NCBI GenBank assembly: GCA_963920705.1
Contig: OY987226.1
Span: 14,882,501-14,946,500 of the forward strand
Direction of reading: 5' to 3'
Source: Odiellus spinosus
Lineage: Eukaryota > Arthropoda > Arachnida > Opiliones > Phalangiidae
DNA length: 64,000 bases
Shown here one piece after another: positions 35,854-49,239 of this stretch (the first letter of the stretch is position 1; every line of letters begins with the position of its first letter). The position numbers were made by a program, and so were the translations under genes. The notes below the pieces were generated by a model. That model was not told the DNA's origin and did not search any database. It was given only the letters and a program-made list of their open reading frames with translations.

Positions 35854-36837
35854 TGACAACCGACTACATAAGAATAGAATTCAAACTAAAATAAAGAGGA
35901 ACATTGTATTATAAATTTAGGAATTATTTAATATCAATCCGGGAATTAAATTGTAGGCTTAAGGTTCGACCATAACCGTATCTAAACTTTTAAAATAACA
36001 ACGTCGATAATATAACGATTATACCATAAGGTTCAGTATGAACCCCGAGAAAGATCGACCTATATAGATATAGATTTAAACCCAAAACAGTATTACAAAT
36101 AATCAAATATTATCTATACGCAGAAACAAAATAATTCGAAATTAAAACAAATCCTCCCACAGTTGTAATACAGTTAGAAATATATTTAAATGGCAAACTT
36201 TAAAAGATCCAAATTTTCGGCTAGGGCAAGGTTTTTATGTAGCGGTTATTGGAGTCCTTCTAAGATTGTCCTAGTGTTGGGCAGTCGAAAGGAAAGGGGC
36301 CAAAAAGGCGTCTACCGTAAATATTTTAAAACCAGAATGACCATTTTTCATGTCATTTCTTAAGCCAACGTTATGAGATCCACCCAGGAAGATGCGAGCT
36401 ACTATAGCATCCGAAAAATTGAAATTTTATTCAAATTGAATCTACAAAACTATTTTTAGGTCCTATGAGACTTATTATTATGTATTAATCCGACTTATCG
36501 TTTACGCTTGTTTGTAATACCCGTGTATGTAGTGCTGGCGATCAAAATAACCAGAGATTTTAAAAACATAGGGGTCCCCATATAGATATATTTCTCGATT
36601 GAATAACCGTTAAGAAGGAAATCCTGTTCGCACTCGTGACGCGAAAAAGTGACAAATCTGTTTTTCAAATACTTATGGCTTGTATTCTCAGCGTCCTACA
36701 ACGGCCAACAATAGCAAAAGTAGAAGCTATTGAAAACGCGCGTTTGCCTATCTCTCTCCATAGCAGCCATGCACGTGTTTTCATTTAGTTCATAATATTG
36801 CCACTGTTTTCCGTTAGAGGACGCTTATGAACATCAG

Positions 36838-37110
36838 GTTTTTATATATATTATCAAAAGTACATCACTTTATTCCATAAAAGTAAAAAAGCCCCGTAGC
36901 TTAATACTATCAGCAAAGGCCAGGTAGACGTACTAGACCATCAACTCTTCCTCGAAATTTTGAGTCGGGAGAGAGGGACGGAATTTAGGCGGGCCGCGCT
37001 TGGCTATATTGTCTTTCCTCCCAACACCGGAATTTCTCCATATAGAGTGGCACTTCCTTCGTTCACTATTTACACCGACTGCTGGCGCTAGTGTCTCTCG
37101 AATCAGACAG
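36838..37110 (-). mobile_element. 270-bp repeat, copy 2 (inverted)
   Basis: Reverse complement of 34082-34352. Just left of it, 36795-36830 (ACTGTTTTCCGTTAGAGGAC) also matches the inverse of 42170-42195. Confidence 0.85.
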
Positions 37111-37119
37111 GTGTCCTAG

Positions 37120-38690
37120 CTGATACCCAAATGGAAACGGAACCGCAAATAAACTGATGAAGGCGGTTTAATTCATAGGGCGTTGGGATTGTTTTCAAAC
37201 TATCTATTGGGCTCATTTATCTCGAGTCAACACAACCATTTGAATTTCCCACGCCAATAGATGGAATTGGTAAAATTTGGAACAAGGACAAGTAATACTT
37301 CGGTGCTCCTTCGATTGGTACCGTAGATAAGGTTTTACCTAAAATTATCACGCATCGATCAGTAGAATTTTAAATAAAGCTATATTTGAATTTAAACAAA
37401 AATTCGGAAATTATTTTTAGAAAAATTCCTAACATATTTTTATCAATCGTAAAATGGAGACACCTTACAGTCTTAAAAGGGACTTAGAAAATATTTAAAA
37501 TTACACCAATTTACTTCTAAATTGAATGATCGCTTATTTTTAAGAATGATCAAGGTACCATTCATTAAAGATTAACTTAATAAATTGAAAATATACTAAT
37601 TAAATCATTGTAATTAATCAGAATGTACTGTTTAGGATTTCTTGTTGTTACAAATAAGAATGAAAAGCTGATAGAGAAATGAGGTTTATATCTTCAACCT
37701 AAATTCCGTTTTTATCGAAAACAGAGAAAACTTATAAATAAACTGTTCAAATATTTGTTCGCGGAAAAAAAAATAAAAATAAATAAAAAATGGAAAGTTG
37801 ACACCGAATGAACTTTAAACAGATAAGGGAAAAATAATGTCGGACCTCTCTCTCAACAACTGCCCAAATAATAAATAAAAATAAATTATTTCACGTGGAG
37901 TTTTACGGAATTTAAAGGGAAAATTAAACTCGTATTAAAGTGAGGCTGTCAAGAATTTTTCACGAACTTCAAATGGAAATTGAGTAGCATATTCGTAAAG
38001 ATCGGTTACAAAAAACGATTAAATAGACGTGATTGTCCAGATTTCGGACCTGAATTTCCAGAGCGCGACCAATTAAAAGTCTACTGTGGCAGTAAAATTC
38101 AATACGACACAATATTTATTAGTAAACCTTAAAATAGCTGCGCTCTGGAAATTAAAGCACTTATTCCGAAAAGCCATGTGGTGATTGAACTCAGAGTCTG
38201 CTTAAAACCAGAATTATAATAAAAATTGTCAGAGGACAGAGCATTGATATATTTAATATTAAAGTAGATCAATTAAATAGAACTAAACCAAATTAATATA
38301 ATGGCAGGATGAAACAATTATATATTTTTATAAGATATTTATATAATTTAAAGTGCAAATGAAATACACTTTTCTTTTTATAAAAATATAACTTTTATAT
38401 TAAACCACTTTTAAACGAACTCAAAGCAAACTCGAAAAAGGAAAAGACCTTTAGTGTTAAGGGAAACTGTTACATCATTGGAAAAGACCTAAATTCATAG
38501 AAATACCTGATTTCTACTTGAAAATAAGGCCCAATACTAAGGTTGCAACCGCGCAAATCATTAAAGTTGATGAAAGTAACCGCGCGCTTTCACCTCAGAT
38601 CTCAATATATCTTTAATCGTTGATGTTATATTTCCAAAAATCGTGGTGGTTTGTTTATTAAAGCGCATCATGATTAATGTTGGAAAAAAA
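37120..38690. other. AT-rich stretch without a supported gene
   Basis: A single TTAAAGTGAGGCTGTCA end lies near 37936. Nothing else stands out. Confidence 0.45.
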
Positions 38691-38694
38691 TTGC

Positions 38695-38949
38695 TTTCAT
38701 ATCCTACGCTAGCGTATGAAACGAGTTCGTTCGCGAAACAAGGTTGAATATAGAGACGTTAGGGGAAGGATGGATATATGGCTTAATTTGGTAGATAAGG
38801 ATACATTCACTCAATCTTTACATCTTATTCAATCTTTCCCTCTGGTTAAAATTCTCTCAGTTCGTGATCAAGAGCGGCTTTTGCATATTAATGAGGAACT
38901 TGACGCCCTTTGCTCGGCCGTAAATGTTGGCTGCATGCCGGGATGTTAA
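38695..38949 (+). pseudogene. Possible SGNH/GDSL-like hydrolase fragment of retroelement type
   Basis: The frame is open from about 38716 to the TAA at 38947-38949. Its tail (HINEELDALCSAVNVG) resembles the helix after the esterase core in SGNH domains carried by some non-LTR retroelements, where a pattern like VNxxLxxLCxxxGV is common. The FPLVKILSV segment before it could be a core strand. No catalytic Ser or His block was located. An acceptor-like TACGCTAG precedes the ATG, so a real exon is an alternative. The assignment rests on remembered pattern only. Confidence 0.22.
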
Positions 38950-39629
38950 TCTTTAGATTAACCTTGGGAAGTTAGGGGTCAGTATCCTTTATTTTGACCT
39001 TTGGTACGATGGGTGCAAAACCATAAATGCCAACTCTTTCATCTCTACTCTATCATTGATGTCAAGGTTTAAATTTAAATATGATGATTATAATTGTATG
39101 GAGTTCTGTGGAATTTGAATTTCAAAAACACTACGAAGTATATTATTTATATTTTGTATTCGAATTCTTGCATAAATTAAAAAAAAATTGTATATTTATA
39201 ATAATTTTTTATCTACGAGGTTTAATGTTGTGTATCAAACCGCAAAGTGCAATTAAATATTTTATTTCAAAGCAACGACTTAAATATTTAAAACCAATTA
39301 AGTATAAAATTCTAAATTAAATTCCACGAGTTTTTTCATGGAATACTGAACATTTTGTTTCTCATCTGAAAGTCACTCAAGTAGAACTCATTATATGAGA
39401 TCAACTGCCACTTCTATGATTAAATGTACACACTTGGTTGGGAATTAAAATTATAAACTTTCAGAGTGCATTGACAATTGCTTATGCGATTATAAGATTT
39501 GATTACCCTAATTAAATTAAATATACACTATGAAACAAAGTAATCCTACAAATGAATAATCACTGTTAGATCCCATTAGTGTTTTAAGCCTTGGTTACAA
39601 GGAGACAGGATCAGTTTGTCATGGTTATT

Positions 39630-39893
39630 TCACAAATTCCCATGACTCGAGAAAGGCAGGATTTCAATGTTTCCTTTCATTGGAAATGTATATCGTTTGA
39701 AAACACGAATAAAATCACTCCTAACCTTATAATATTCCGTGAATCGTGATAAATCACGAGCTTTCGGGCCATCTATCAACGAAGAAACACGTGTCGGTAA
39801 CGAGTTGAGAAGCAGTTTGTTAAAAAGGTCATGGTCGACGTGACATTCCCGAATAGCGTTCAGGTTCAGGGAACACCGTTGTCCTCCATCCAA
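39630..39893 (-). pseudogene. Possible retrotransposon Gag fragment
   Basis: An 87-codon minus-strand frame includes LFNKLLLNSLPTRVSSLI followed by a helical LSRFTEYYKV segment. This resembles the common Ty3-type Gag pattern (LFxxLFLxxLPxxVRxxL, then a helix ending in ADK). No zinc knuckle, protease or reverse transcriptase was seen nearby, so at most this is a relic. A cellular exon ending at a GTTAGG donor after EYYK is another reading. Confidence 0.25.
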
Positions 39894-40345
39894 ATAAAAA
39901 ATAAAAAGAAAATCTTCCTTCCAAATATTTTCATATAAATCTTATTACTGACGTAGTTAGAATCCACGAATCAGTTTGAAATTGCGGCACATTCGAAGCT
40001 ACATTAAGCTTAAACCACACATTCTACACAATAGAAAGTATGAGAATGTTTCTCTCGTACATGAAGAACACTAACATAGATTCAAACTAAAGCACAGCTT
40101 ATATAGGAGTAGAAAAATCCATCACCCCTTGGTCAAAATGAGTCCTTGAAATTACAAATTTCCCGCGCAATCCAAACGGAATATTTTTTTAGGGTGTTTT
40201 AGGGTTCTTAAATTAAAATAAGGACTTTTAGATATTCTAGGGACCTGGTGCGAGCCCTCCCAAAGCTATAAAAGTGATCTAAAAGGGACTTTGTTCAATT
40301 GATTGACTTTCAAATGATGGAAAATGGCTCAGGTAAGGTTTGGTT

Positions 40346-40382
<37 letters not shown>

Positions 40383-40499
40383 TTATTTCCGTTGATGACT
40401 TGGACCAAACTCCTAGGTGATCTTTTTTCAAGACTCTTTCTCAACAGTTTTTTTTTTTGGTGTAAGAGGGGGGTGGGTTTTACTTTTCTTCTTAGACTA

Positions 40500-40690
40500 T
40501 AATACGGAATATACGCATGATCGCGTACAATACACGTTTTGAAATGCGTAACTTTTCAACGCCCTTTCGCTACAAATGCCCAAATTATGTAACTCGACGC
40601 GTTTCGCGCGCGTATTCTTCTAGAAAAAGGGGTATCGAGTTTCGCGGGCTTGGAACAAATTCGAGGGCGGCATAAATCCTTTGAAATATT
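40500..40690. other. CpG-rich patch
   Basis: It is dense in CG (CGCGTTTCGCGCGCG) within AT-rich sequence and has no supported frame. Possible regulatory segment or relic. Confidence 0.3.
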
Positions 40691-40969
40691 ATATTATATA
40701 GAAAATATTAAATCCACCAATTAGATTCGGACTGAAGGAAAAAATGGACGAAATTTAATGTACCATTATAATGTGACGATCCGCGGACCACCTACGGTTA
40801 GCCCTCAAACAGTTTATAAATATGAACTTTAAATGAAAAATCATCCTTCGGGTATAAAAGACACAGTAACAGTCTTGAAATGGACCTAATTTTCATTGCA
40901 AAACGGTTTTTTCCACTGAATGTTACTTAATATAACCAAGATTGCCAAAGAAACATTTTCCCTGATCTT

Positions 40970-41600
40970 TTAGCCCTATTTTCAGACTCCCAGTAATTTT
41001 CCTTGATCTGTCAGGCCTATTTTCAAACTCTTTATAGTTTTACCTAATCTTTTACGTTTTTTTAGAACTGCCTGGAAATTTCCCTGGTTTTCAAAATCCA
41101 TGACTTTTTCCCAAAAATTTTATCCTAATCATTTAGGCCTGTTTTCATATTTCTTTTTCCCCCCGTAATTTTTAGGCCTATTTTCAAAATTTGTCTTTTT
41201 TCCAAAACTTTCATGGATTATTTAGTTTAAATTTTCAAATTTCATGGCTTTTCCTCTAAATATTAAGCGTATATTTTCAAATTTCATGGCTTTTTTCCTA
41301 AATATTTAGCCCTATTACAAATTCCACGGCATTTCCCCAGAATATTTAGGCCTATTTTCAAATTTCCTGTTTTTGAATCCCAAATATTTGGCCCTGTTAA
41401 CAAATTCCTTATATTTTTGCCTGAATTTTTAGGCTTGTTTACAAATTCCTTATCATTTTGCCTGAATTTTTAAATTACTTTTTTACATTACATTTTAAGC
41501 CTAAATGCTTAGCCATATTCACAAATTCCACGGCTATGTCCCTTAACTTTTCAGTCTATCTTTTCATATTCCCTTGACTTCAGGGGTTTTCTCTGACCAA
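40970..41600 (+). repeat. Degenerate T-rich minisatellite, about 45-60-bp unit
   Basis: Repeated blocks of TTTAGGCCTATTTTCAAA followed by TTCC or TTCATGGC and TTTTCCC recur about 12 times with much drift. This is an old array. Confidence 0.65.
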
Positions 41601-41936
41601 TAAAAAACCTGTATCAAGTAACAAATGCAGCATATACGAAGGTTTTCAATTTTAAAACGTTAAAATATTTTTTGGACCGAACTTTAAGAAATATATTTTT
41701 TTTTTCTTCACTAAATCAAGTTAGTTTTACAAAACTGTTGAAAATTCCCGAACTTGAACTACACCCGGAGAAAAACTGGAAAAGCCCGAAGGTACTAAGA
41801 CGAGAAAAGGATTCTATCTAGTAGAGCCGCGTGGCAACTAAGATGATGGTTCAACCCTTGATAAGGTATTAATGCGAAGTAATAAATATTCCGAGCTGGT
41901 AAATCAAGATCGTTCGCTTACTTTTCTTTTAAAACT

Positions 41937-41969
<33 letters not shown>

Positions 41970-42075
41970 AATAAATTGAATCTAGAAAAGAAAAATAGCT
42001 TCTGAACAATTACCTTTTTTTTTTTTTTTTTTTTTTTTCAAAATTGGTTTTAAAAAGAATTAGAGATATGGGATC

Positions 42076-42892
42076 ATTTAAAGGGATAGTGAAACTGATT
42101 TTAAATTTTGTTGTATGCCTAGTAGTATCTTTTTTAACAGATAAAATAGCACAAAACCTGCTATTCACAAGTGTCCTCTAACGGGAAACAGTTACACAAA
42201 AATGGTAATCAAATCGGGTGCATTAATGTTGCTGCGTACAAAGATTAGGGGCAGACCCTCACGTGGTTTGTTAGTTCCTACTTTTTCCACTGTTTGCCAT
42301 TTTAATAACATATATATTTTTTTCCGCCTGATACGCAAAGTTATCAGTCCATGCAAACCCGCGACTATAAATTAAACTCGAAGGGCGCGAGTTTGAATTT
42401 CATTTTATATATTTAGGCTTAGCGTTTTAAGAGAGATTATAATGATTTTTGAGATGTTTAACACGAGTTAAAATTTAGGCTCGTGTATAAAATTGTTTTC
42501 AAGCGAATGAAAATATCGTTACGAAAAGCTGTGCTGTGGTCGAGATCAAAGGTATAATTTTACAAAAAATAAGTGGAATTTCAGTTAAGTTCGTTATTAA
42601 TCGTTGTCAATTTTAAAAGCTCTTAATTTTTGTCGGGTAATAGCAGAAGCGGATAAACCCTTCTTTATGCTTTAATCGGCTTCCGGTAATAGTTAATATA
42701 AAATGTTTTACTGCTGTGGTAATATTTTACTGACAAATAGGTTTTAAACGACGTTTCCGAAAGTGCTTCTCAAATTTCATTTGAATATCGCGAGAAATCA
42801 GTGAGTGAATCACTATATAAGACGCTAAAGGTTTCCGAAATATAAACATTAATTTTTTTTTTTTAGAATATAGTTTCATAATCCCTTTAAAA
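42076..42892. mobile_element. TTAAAGGGA-ended element
   Basis: CATTTAAAGGGATAGTGAAAC at the left pairs with GTTTCATAATCCCTTTAAA at the right. The interior has no gene; a segment at 42165-42215 matches 36795-36830 in inverse orientation. Confidence 0.65.
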
Positions 42893-43785
42893 TACAACCT
42901 AAAATTTATTAGCCAAGATTAAATATATTATTTTTTAAAAATCTCTTCCAATAAAAGGAATATATCTTCACGAAATCAATCGCTTCTTCACGTTTTTCTA
43001 TCCGGCAGCGCGAGCATCCATGCACTGAGATGATTATCCGAATCTCACGTGCCAGACGAATCGGATTCGCCCGAATCGATTTTAATCCATATCTGAAATC
43101 TGGCCTCTCTCCCTCCCTCCCTCTTTCTCTCTCGCTCTCCAAGGTCTTAACAACAACGAGCTTATATATTATCCTTTAGAAAATTAGAATTCACCCGAAT
43201 CTTTCGTATTAATATCGGGAGTTGTATCGATACGTTTAAAATATTCGTTACGCTCTTCAACTTTAACGATTCATCTTTCTAAAAAAACCCGCGAGATGTT
43301 ATACCCAGATGATTCAGCCTAGCAAGACTATTTTAATATAAAGGTGCCTTTACAATGACGGGATTCAAGCGAGAATGTAATTCAAGTCAAAGGACCATTT
43401 TTAACACGATTTAGGGTCTTGACGAAGGGTCTTGACACTTGCCAAAATTTCGTACACTCATTTCTTGGCAGGAATCCCAAAATATGTAAACGTTTCATAT
43501 AGGAAATAAACGTTAAAATCCCAAAATCTCTCGAAAAACCGTAAATCTCATACACAAAAATGACAAGAGTCAGATCTCTCGGGTCTTGATTTGTAATTGA
43601 AAACTCTTATACTTGAAACGCGCGTACGGGAACTTGAAGCTAGCTTTGATAAAATTAATGTCATTCGCGGGACCAAAGTATAAGAGGTGTCTTTCCGTAC
43701 GCGAAGGGGTTGTAGAATGAAAAGTTTCTTTACAATAAATTAGTTACATAACTTAACTAAGAGAAAAAGTATTGGGTCTAGGAAC

Positions 43786-43885
43786 CAGACGAAGCGTAAT
43801 TAACCGGTTTAATCAGATTTAACTGAAGATTACACTTCTATTTTGTGTTTAATCTGATTAAACAGGGCTAATTACGCCTCGTCTG
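43786..43885. mobile_element. 100-bp near-palindromic MITE, copy 1
   Basis: CAGACGAAGCGTAATTAACC at the left and its inverse ending GGCTAATTACGCCTCGTCTG match closely; TTTAATCAGATT continues both arms. Confidence 0.85.
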
Positions 43886-45248
43886 AAGAGGGTATTAACG
43901 CAACTTAAATAGGGTCTACTTTAAACACGTTGCAATTTAAACACGAAATATAGACATCCCGTCAGAATCGCAACAATCAATCAATCGGAAACTCGCGAAG
44001 AAAAAAGAAAGGGTTATCAACTTCTTTATAATCTGACAAGTTCATTTTTAAGAAATTTAGTTCATTTGGGTCCAGGGACGTTCGGGTCAATTGAAAGGGG
44101 TCAAAATAGAAAGTGGAAATCTTCTTGACAAGGATTTCATTTGGGAAGAAGCTTAAAAAAGCTTCAAGGTTGTAACTGCGGAGAGCAGCGTACATGTTAT
44201 TCGCGTTAAAAATCAGTAGGCCGTGAAAAATAATTTATACCCACGCTGGCTTGACCATTAAATAGTTGCACGCATTCTTACGGTGCCGCGTATATATTTT
44301 ACGTGTGGTTTTTTTTAGTCTTAATTATTATATGAGTTTACAATCGTGGTGGCCAAAAACATATGGGTTGAATGATTGTTTGGCGTCATGGGGTCTACAA
44401 GGGGTTTAAATTTGAAATAAAACTGAAGTTTAAATCAGGGAGCAGTGTCCTTGTTTAAAAGTGTTACTGTCTTCATTTTATTAGAGAGATGGTCCTAGCT
44501 CTATAATATCCACAAAATTTTGAAATATTCTTTAAAGGATAATGAAAAGACCGTGCGAAATATTTGATTATCAGAAGATTATCTGTCTTTTTGATTAATT
44601 AAAACAGTTAATTAACTGTAAATAATTAAAAAAAGGTTTAGTTATTTTCAATGTTTCAAGAAAAACACGTTACACGCCTTAATTTGGAAGCTGAACGCCA
44701 CTAAATCGTCTCCCTTAATAATCTCCACTGTATCTTCTATACTTTCTTAATATTATGAATAACACTTTATAGGAGAAGATACTTCGTTAGCGAATGATGA
44801 CCGCTTGAATCATTTGAAGATTGAAACCGCTCGTTTCAAACGTAGTTAGAAAATTAAAAATGGTATTTTTAAATTAACTTAAAGTTGATAAATTATATGA
44901 CCCGAGTTAATTCGTTACTTAAATCAGTTTCTAAAAGTTAATTAAACTCTTTTACATCCTCTTAGAGACGGTAATTACTGGCCATAAATCTTCAAAGAAA
45001 AACCTCGGCACTTTAATCACATCACCGAAACTATTTCAAAACTTGTCTCTTCCATTATACAGTTTTCGACAAAAACCTTTTTTCCCATCTTTTTCCTCTT
45101 TCGTATCTATATCGTCATTTTTCAAAGTTGGACGTATTTTGATCATCGCGAATTCACTTCCTTGTCGAATGAGTGAGTACACCTTGGTTCTTCCCAATCT
45201 CATTCTCTGCCCTAAAACGCTTTATTTGCAAATAAAGCACCCGACAAA

Positions 45249-45659
45249 CCTTAAAGGGATACTTAAACGTTTCCACAAGTTATTTAAATTTATTTTGCGT
45301 CCTGTACGTAGAAACTACCAAATCCTAAAAAATATTTAAAAATTAATTTTTCCAGAGGAATATACTAATTTTGAAAGTTTCATCTTTATTTATTAAATTT
45401 ATTGTATTTATTATTGATGACCAATCAGGGCTAAGAGGTATTCAAGCGGTTTAACCACCACTTATCACGAGATTCTTCTCAATAGCGCGTGAATTATTAA
45501 AATGCCTTGATTGGTCATGGAGATTAGCCTGAAAATTTCATGGAAAAAAAAAAATTAAAATTATATCTTAAAAAAATGATTTTTTAAATATTTCAAGACT
45601 TATTATAGTTTCTAAAGGTAAAAGACTAATAATAAAGCGTTTAAATATCCCTTCAAACA
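45249..45659. mobile_element. TTAAAGGGA-ended foldback element
   Basis: CCTTAAAGGGATACTTAAACG pairs with CGTTTAAATATCCCTTCAAA. Inner arms GATGACCAATCAGG and CCTTGATTGGTCATG also pair. The 98-codon frame that enters it from 45043 is not supported as a gene. Confidence 0.7.
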
Positions 45660-46199
45660 CCCATGAAGAACGAGACTGAACGACCCTCAAATAGCCCCAA
45701 AATTTGCCCTAAGACTTTTGGTTTCTAAAAATAGTTTAAATGTTTTCTTGTAAAGAATTTTAAAATATATTTCTTTTTTCTCTCCAAGTGGTTTACAAGT
45801 ACGCTAGCAGTTTGCAAAATAGTCAAAGGCAAGGTGTATTAATACTTAATATTAAACCTCATAGGTAAAAGTAGATCCATATTGATATACGATTCTCTTG
45901 AGCTTCAGACTCTAATAATTCTCTTACCATGGATGGAGGCATAGAGAAGGGGGAGATATTTGAAGTTGAAATTTTTGGAACTGGTCTTATTGGATTTTAT
46001 AATTGCTATCCATAGCTTTGAGGGCGGCAAGGGTGGGGGGGCATCAGCGAAGAAAGTATTCGTACCCGAGAGCTAAGCCCGATTTTAACCATCACAATAT
46101 GTATATAGATACTGACAGTTAGACTACTTGACTTAACGCGTGATCCACGCAACGATATGTTATTTAGTGAAACTAAATGTGAAATCGAAAACAAAATTT

Positions 46200-46731
46200 C
46201 AAGGGAGTGTGAAATGGCAATTAAATAAGGGAAAAATTGAGATGCTTACTATATGTATACGCTATTAGTGATATATGTTCTGTAAATTGAATGCGGTACA
46301 CGAAGATTATAGAATTTTCCTGACAATTTATAGTATTTCGCAGAATTTCTCTATTTTTTGTTAAATTATCAAATTTTTCGACGTTTTTCTCTACGTTATT
46401 TTCCCAAAGTTTTGACTAACTGTTAAATTCCCTTGAAGTTTTGGCTAACTTAAATTTCCTTGAAGTTTTGAATAACTCTTAAATTCACTTAAGTTTAAAA
46501 CCAATAGGTTTTTTGCCAAAGGTTTAATTTCCCAGAACTATTGGTCACTTTCATCAATTTTAAATTAAGTGTTGGCCATTTCTTATTCCCCTGAAGGATT
46601 GGTCATTTTTTACATCCATTTCCCTGAAACTTTAGACCGCTTTGTACCCTCAAGTTTGGTTCTATTTGCCATCTTTTTGATCACTTCGAATAAATTAAAA
46701 TATATACCACAGTTCAACTGTCCCTTTACCA
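46200..46731. mobile_element. TTAAAGGGA-type element with degenerate repeats inside
   Basis: Ends TTCAAGGGAGTGTGAAATGG and CAACTGTCCCTTTACC resemble the family termini in inverse orientation. Between them, TTAAATTCCCTTGAAGTTTTG-like blocks of about 40 bp recur from 46400 to 46680. Confidence 0.4.
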
Positions 46732-47081
46732 ACAAAATCCCCCATTGAAAACTCTTGTCATCTCAATAATTATACCACAGAGCAGATAACACTAAGCATT
46801 ACCTATAGCAACAGGTTTTAAAATAGTGTATATATACGAATTAATAAATTCCTGGGATAAAAGACCGGCTCGAATAGCGTATGATCTTAATTTGATTCGT
46901 TCGTCTCCAGATAACCTTTCGTTTCTATATTTAATAAGTATGAGCTTTTATTTCTAGCAAGGTTACACCGTTTTCCTGTCGTTAACGAGAAAACCAGTCG
47001 TATATACGTAAATGTTTTACCGTTGTGACGTTGATGGTTATTCTAGTCTAATCCAAAGTACAACAAATTATACTTAAGCAT

Positions 47082-47499
47082 CATTCACACTAGAGATTTT
47101 GAAAAACAGTTTTTTAACCGTCTCCGATAAGTATAGCTGCGAAATTTTAGGATTAACAACAGACATGCCTTTTATAATAATAATAAAAAAAAAAGAAATG
47201 GTTTCAAAAGCTACGGTCAGACTAACATTTCTTAATCGATTCGAAACGATAAAATCAAACCGATATTCCAATCACCAGGAATCGTTTTAAACGTAACGTG
47301 TTCACGCATTATCTTTATAAATCGATTTATTGTAGCTTCATCTATCGCTTGTTGAAACCGAATCGGTATGAAACTGGTTCCCGAAGATGTTTCGAAAAAT
47401 CAAATCAAATAGATTCGAGAAAAGACGGTTTCCTGTTCACACATGTCTAGCGAAACGTTTTTAAATGGTGTAAATCGATTGCAAGGCCTAGTGTGAATG
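47082..47499 (+). mobile_element. MITE, CATTCACACTAG family, copy 2
   Basis: Perfect 12-bp terminal inverted repeats CATTCACACTAG and CTAGTGTGAATG. The right 300 bp matches copy 1 at 17.2 kb inverted. The left part (47100-47200) is absent from copy 1. Short frames on both strands inside are not genes. Confidence 0.85.
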
Positions 47500-48529
47500 T
47501 ACGTTTATATAAACAGATTAATTACGTTACCAATTTAGTTGATGAGCTACCTCTAGGCATAATTTGTTACCGGTATTAATAAATAATATATAATTTATTA
47601 TTTTTTTTTTCTAAAAATATTTTAGAAAGTGGTATTTCCAAAGCTCGATAACGGATTTCAAATTTCTCCCGTTCGGTTTCTTATATATCATCTAGTTTAA
47701 CTTGACCCGATCGTGCTGGCAGTGTTAATCACCCTAGCCACGCCTACTTTCTCAGAGCACCATTATTCGTTATTTTCTAGCCCTAATTATAATTACTACT
47801 TTTACTTATCTTCATTATTTCGGATCTTATATGAAGATCAAGTCTCACTCGAAATAAATTATTTATAGTAATATGATTAAAGAGCTTTTGAACTTATTTT
47901 CGGAATCACATTGCCAAAAATGTGTCTCAACCAGCTGTTAATCAAAAATTTTTTTTAATGAGACTTGCTTTATCTAAACGAAAGTTTATGCTTAGTTCCG
48001 CGTATAGAAGATATAGCTATGCAAGCGGTCCCGTTATCATAATACAAAATCATTTTTTTAGTTTAATTACAGTCTTTGTGAAGTTTCTCATTTCAATTTT
48101 TTTATACGGTTTTTAAGATGACCTCGTATCATTGTTATTTAGAATATACAGCGTATCGTAATTACAAAGAGCGCTATTTTTATTTAATTATAGTTTACGA
48201 TAATTTTGAGAAACTAATTTGAATTATTTTAGACTCGAGAACGTTTTAATTGTATAGTTAAAATTATTAGTTGGTGTTGATTTTTAGCTTTAAGTACCTC
48301 GATTAAAAAAAAAAAATAAGTGGGTGTTTAATAATTGGACACTTTACGTCAACGGTATTCTTTAAATTAAAATAAGGGTGAGAATTGTGTTGGTATCAAG
48401 TTTAATTAAAGAGACACTTCGTCTAATTAGGGTGAGGTTATTTTAAAAACGAGTCACGGAAAACATTAATGAACAAAAAGTAGACTGAAAATCCTTGACG
48501 TTTCCTCCTGATTTTCTTCGACTGTTTTT

Positions 48530-48935
48530 CCCCCTAAATTCCATTGATTTCCCCCCCTAAATTCCATTGATTTCCCCCCCTAAATTCCATTGATTTCCCC
48601 CCCTAAATTCCATTGATTTTCCCCCCTAAATTCCATTGATTTTCCCCCGTAAATTCCATTGATTTTCCCCCTTAAATTCCATTGATTTTCCCCCTAAATT
48701 CCATTGATTTTCCCCCTAAATTCCATTGATTTTCCCCCTAAATTCCATTGATTTTCCCCCTAAATTCCATTGATTTTCCCCCCGAAATTCCATTGATTTT
48801 CCCCCCGAAATTCCATTGATTTTCCCCCCGAAATTCCATTGATTTTCCCCCCGAAATTCCATTGATTTTCCCCCCTAAATTCCATTGATTTTCCCCCTAA
48901 ATTCCATTGATTTTCCCCCTAAATTCCATTGATAT
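48530..48935 (+). repeat. 22-23-bp minisatellite, about 18 units
   Basis: The unit is AAATTCCATTGATTTTCCCC plus C and T; the C-run varies from 5 to 7 between units. Units with CGAAATT replace CTAAATT in a central block of four. Confidence 0.95.
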
Positions 48936-49092
48936 AAATCAATTCACCGAAACCATTTCCAATATTTTCTGTGACTACGAAACATTAAACTCTTTTGTTT
49001 TTAACTTAATTGGCATCTCCAGTAAATTTCTCCATAAAAACTAAGAGCCCTTTAAAGCAATAAAATAAATCATAAATCAAATAAAACTTCAA

Positions 49093-49228
49093 TTAAAGGC
49101 CTAGGATTACTTCTGCCTGTCATCCTCCATGCTTTCTCTTGCCTCGCTACCCACTTGGAAGCTCAGAAAGTGAGCCCACTTCCAGTGAAACAGGCAGGCT
49201 ACAGGGAGAAGAAATCCTAGGCCTTTAA
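49093..49228. mobile_element. 135-bp palindromic MITE with TTAAAGGCCTAGGATT ends
   Basis: TTAAAGGCCTAGGATTACTTC at the left pairs with GAAGAAATCCTAGGCCTTTAA at the right; inner arms GCCTGTC and GGCAGGC pair too. It is GC-rich compared with its flanks. Confidence 0.85.
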
Positions 49229-49239
49229 GGAGAACTAAT

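Noticed and set aside
45043..45339. 98-codon Phe/Ser-rich frame
   Set aside because: It reads into a TTAAAGGGA-ended element and has T-rich composition; no domain.
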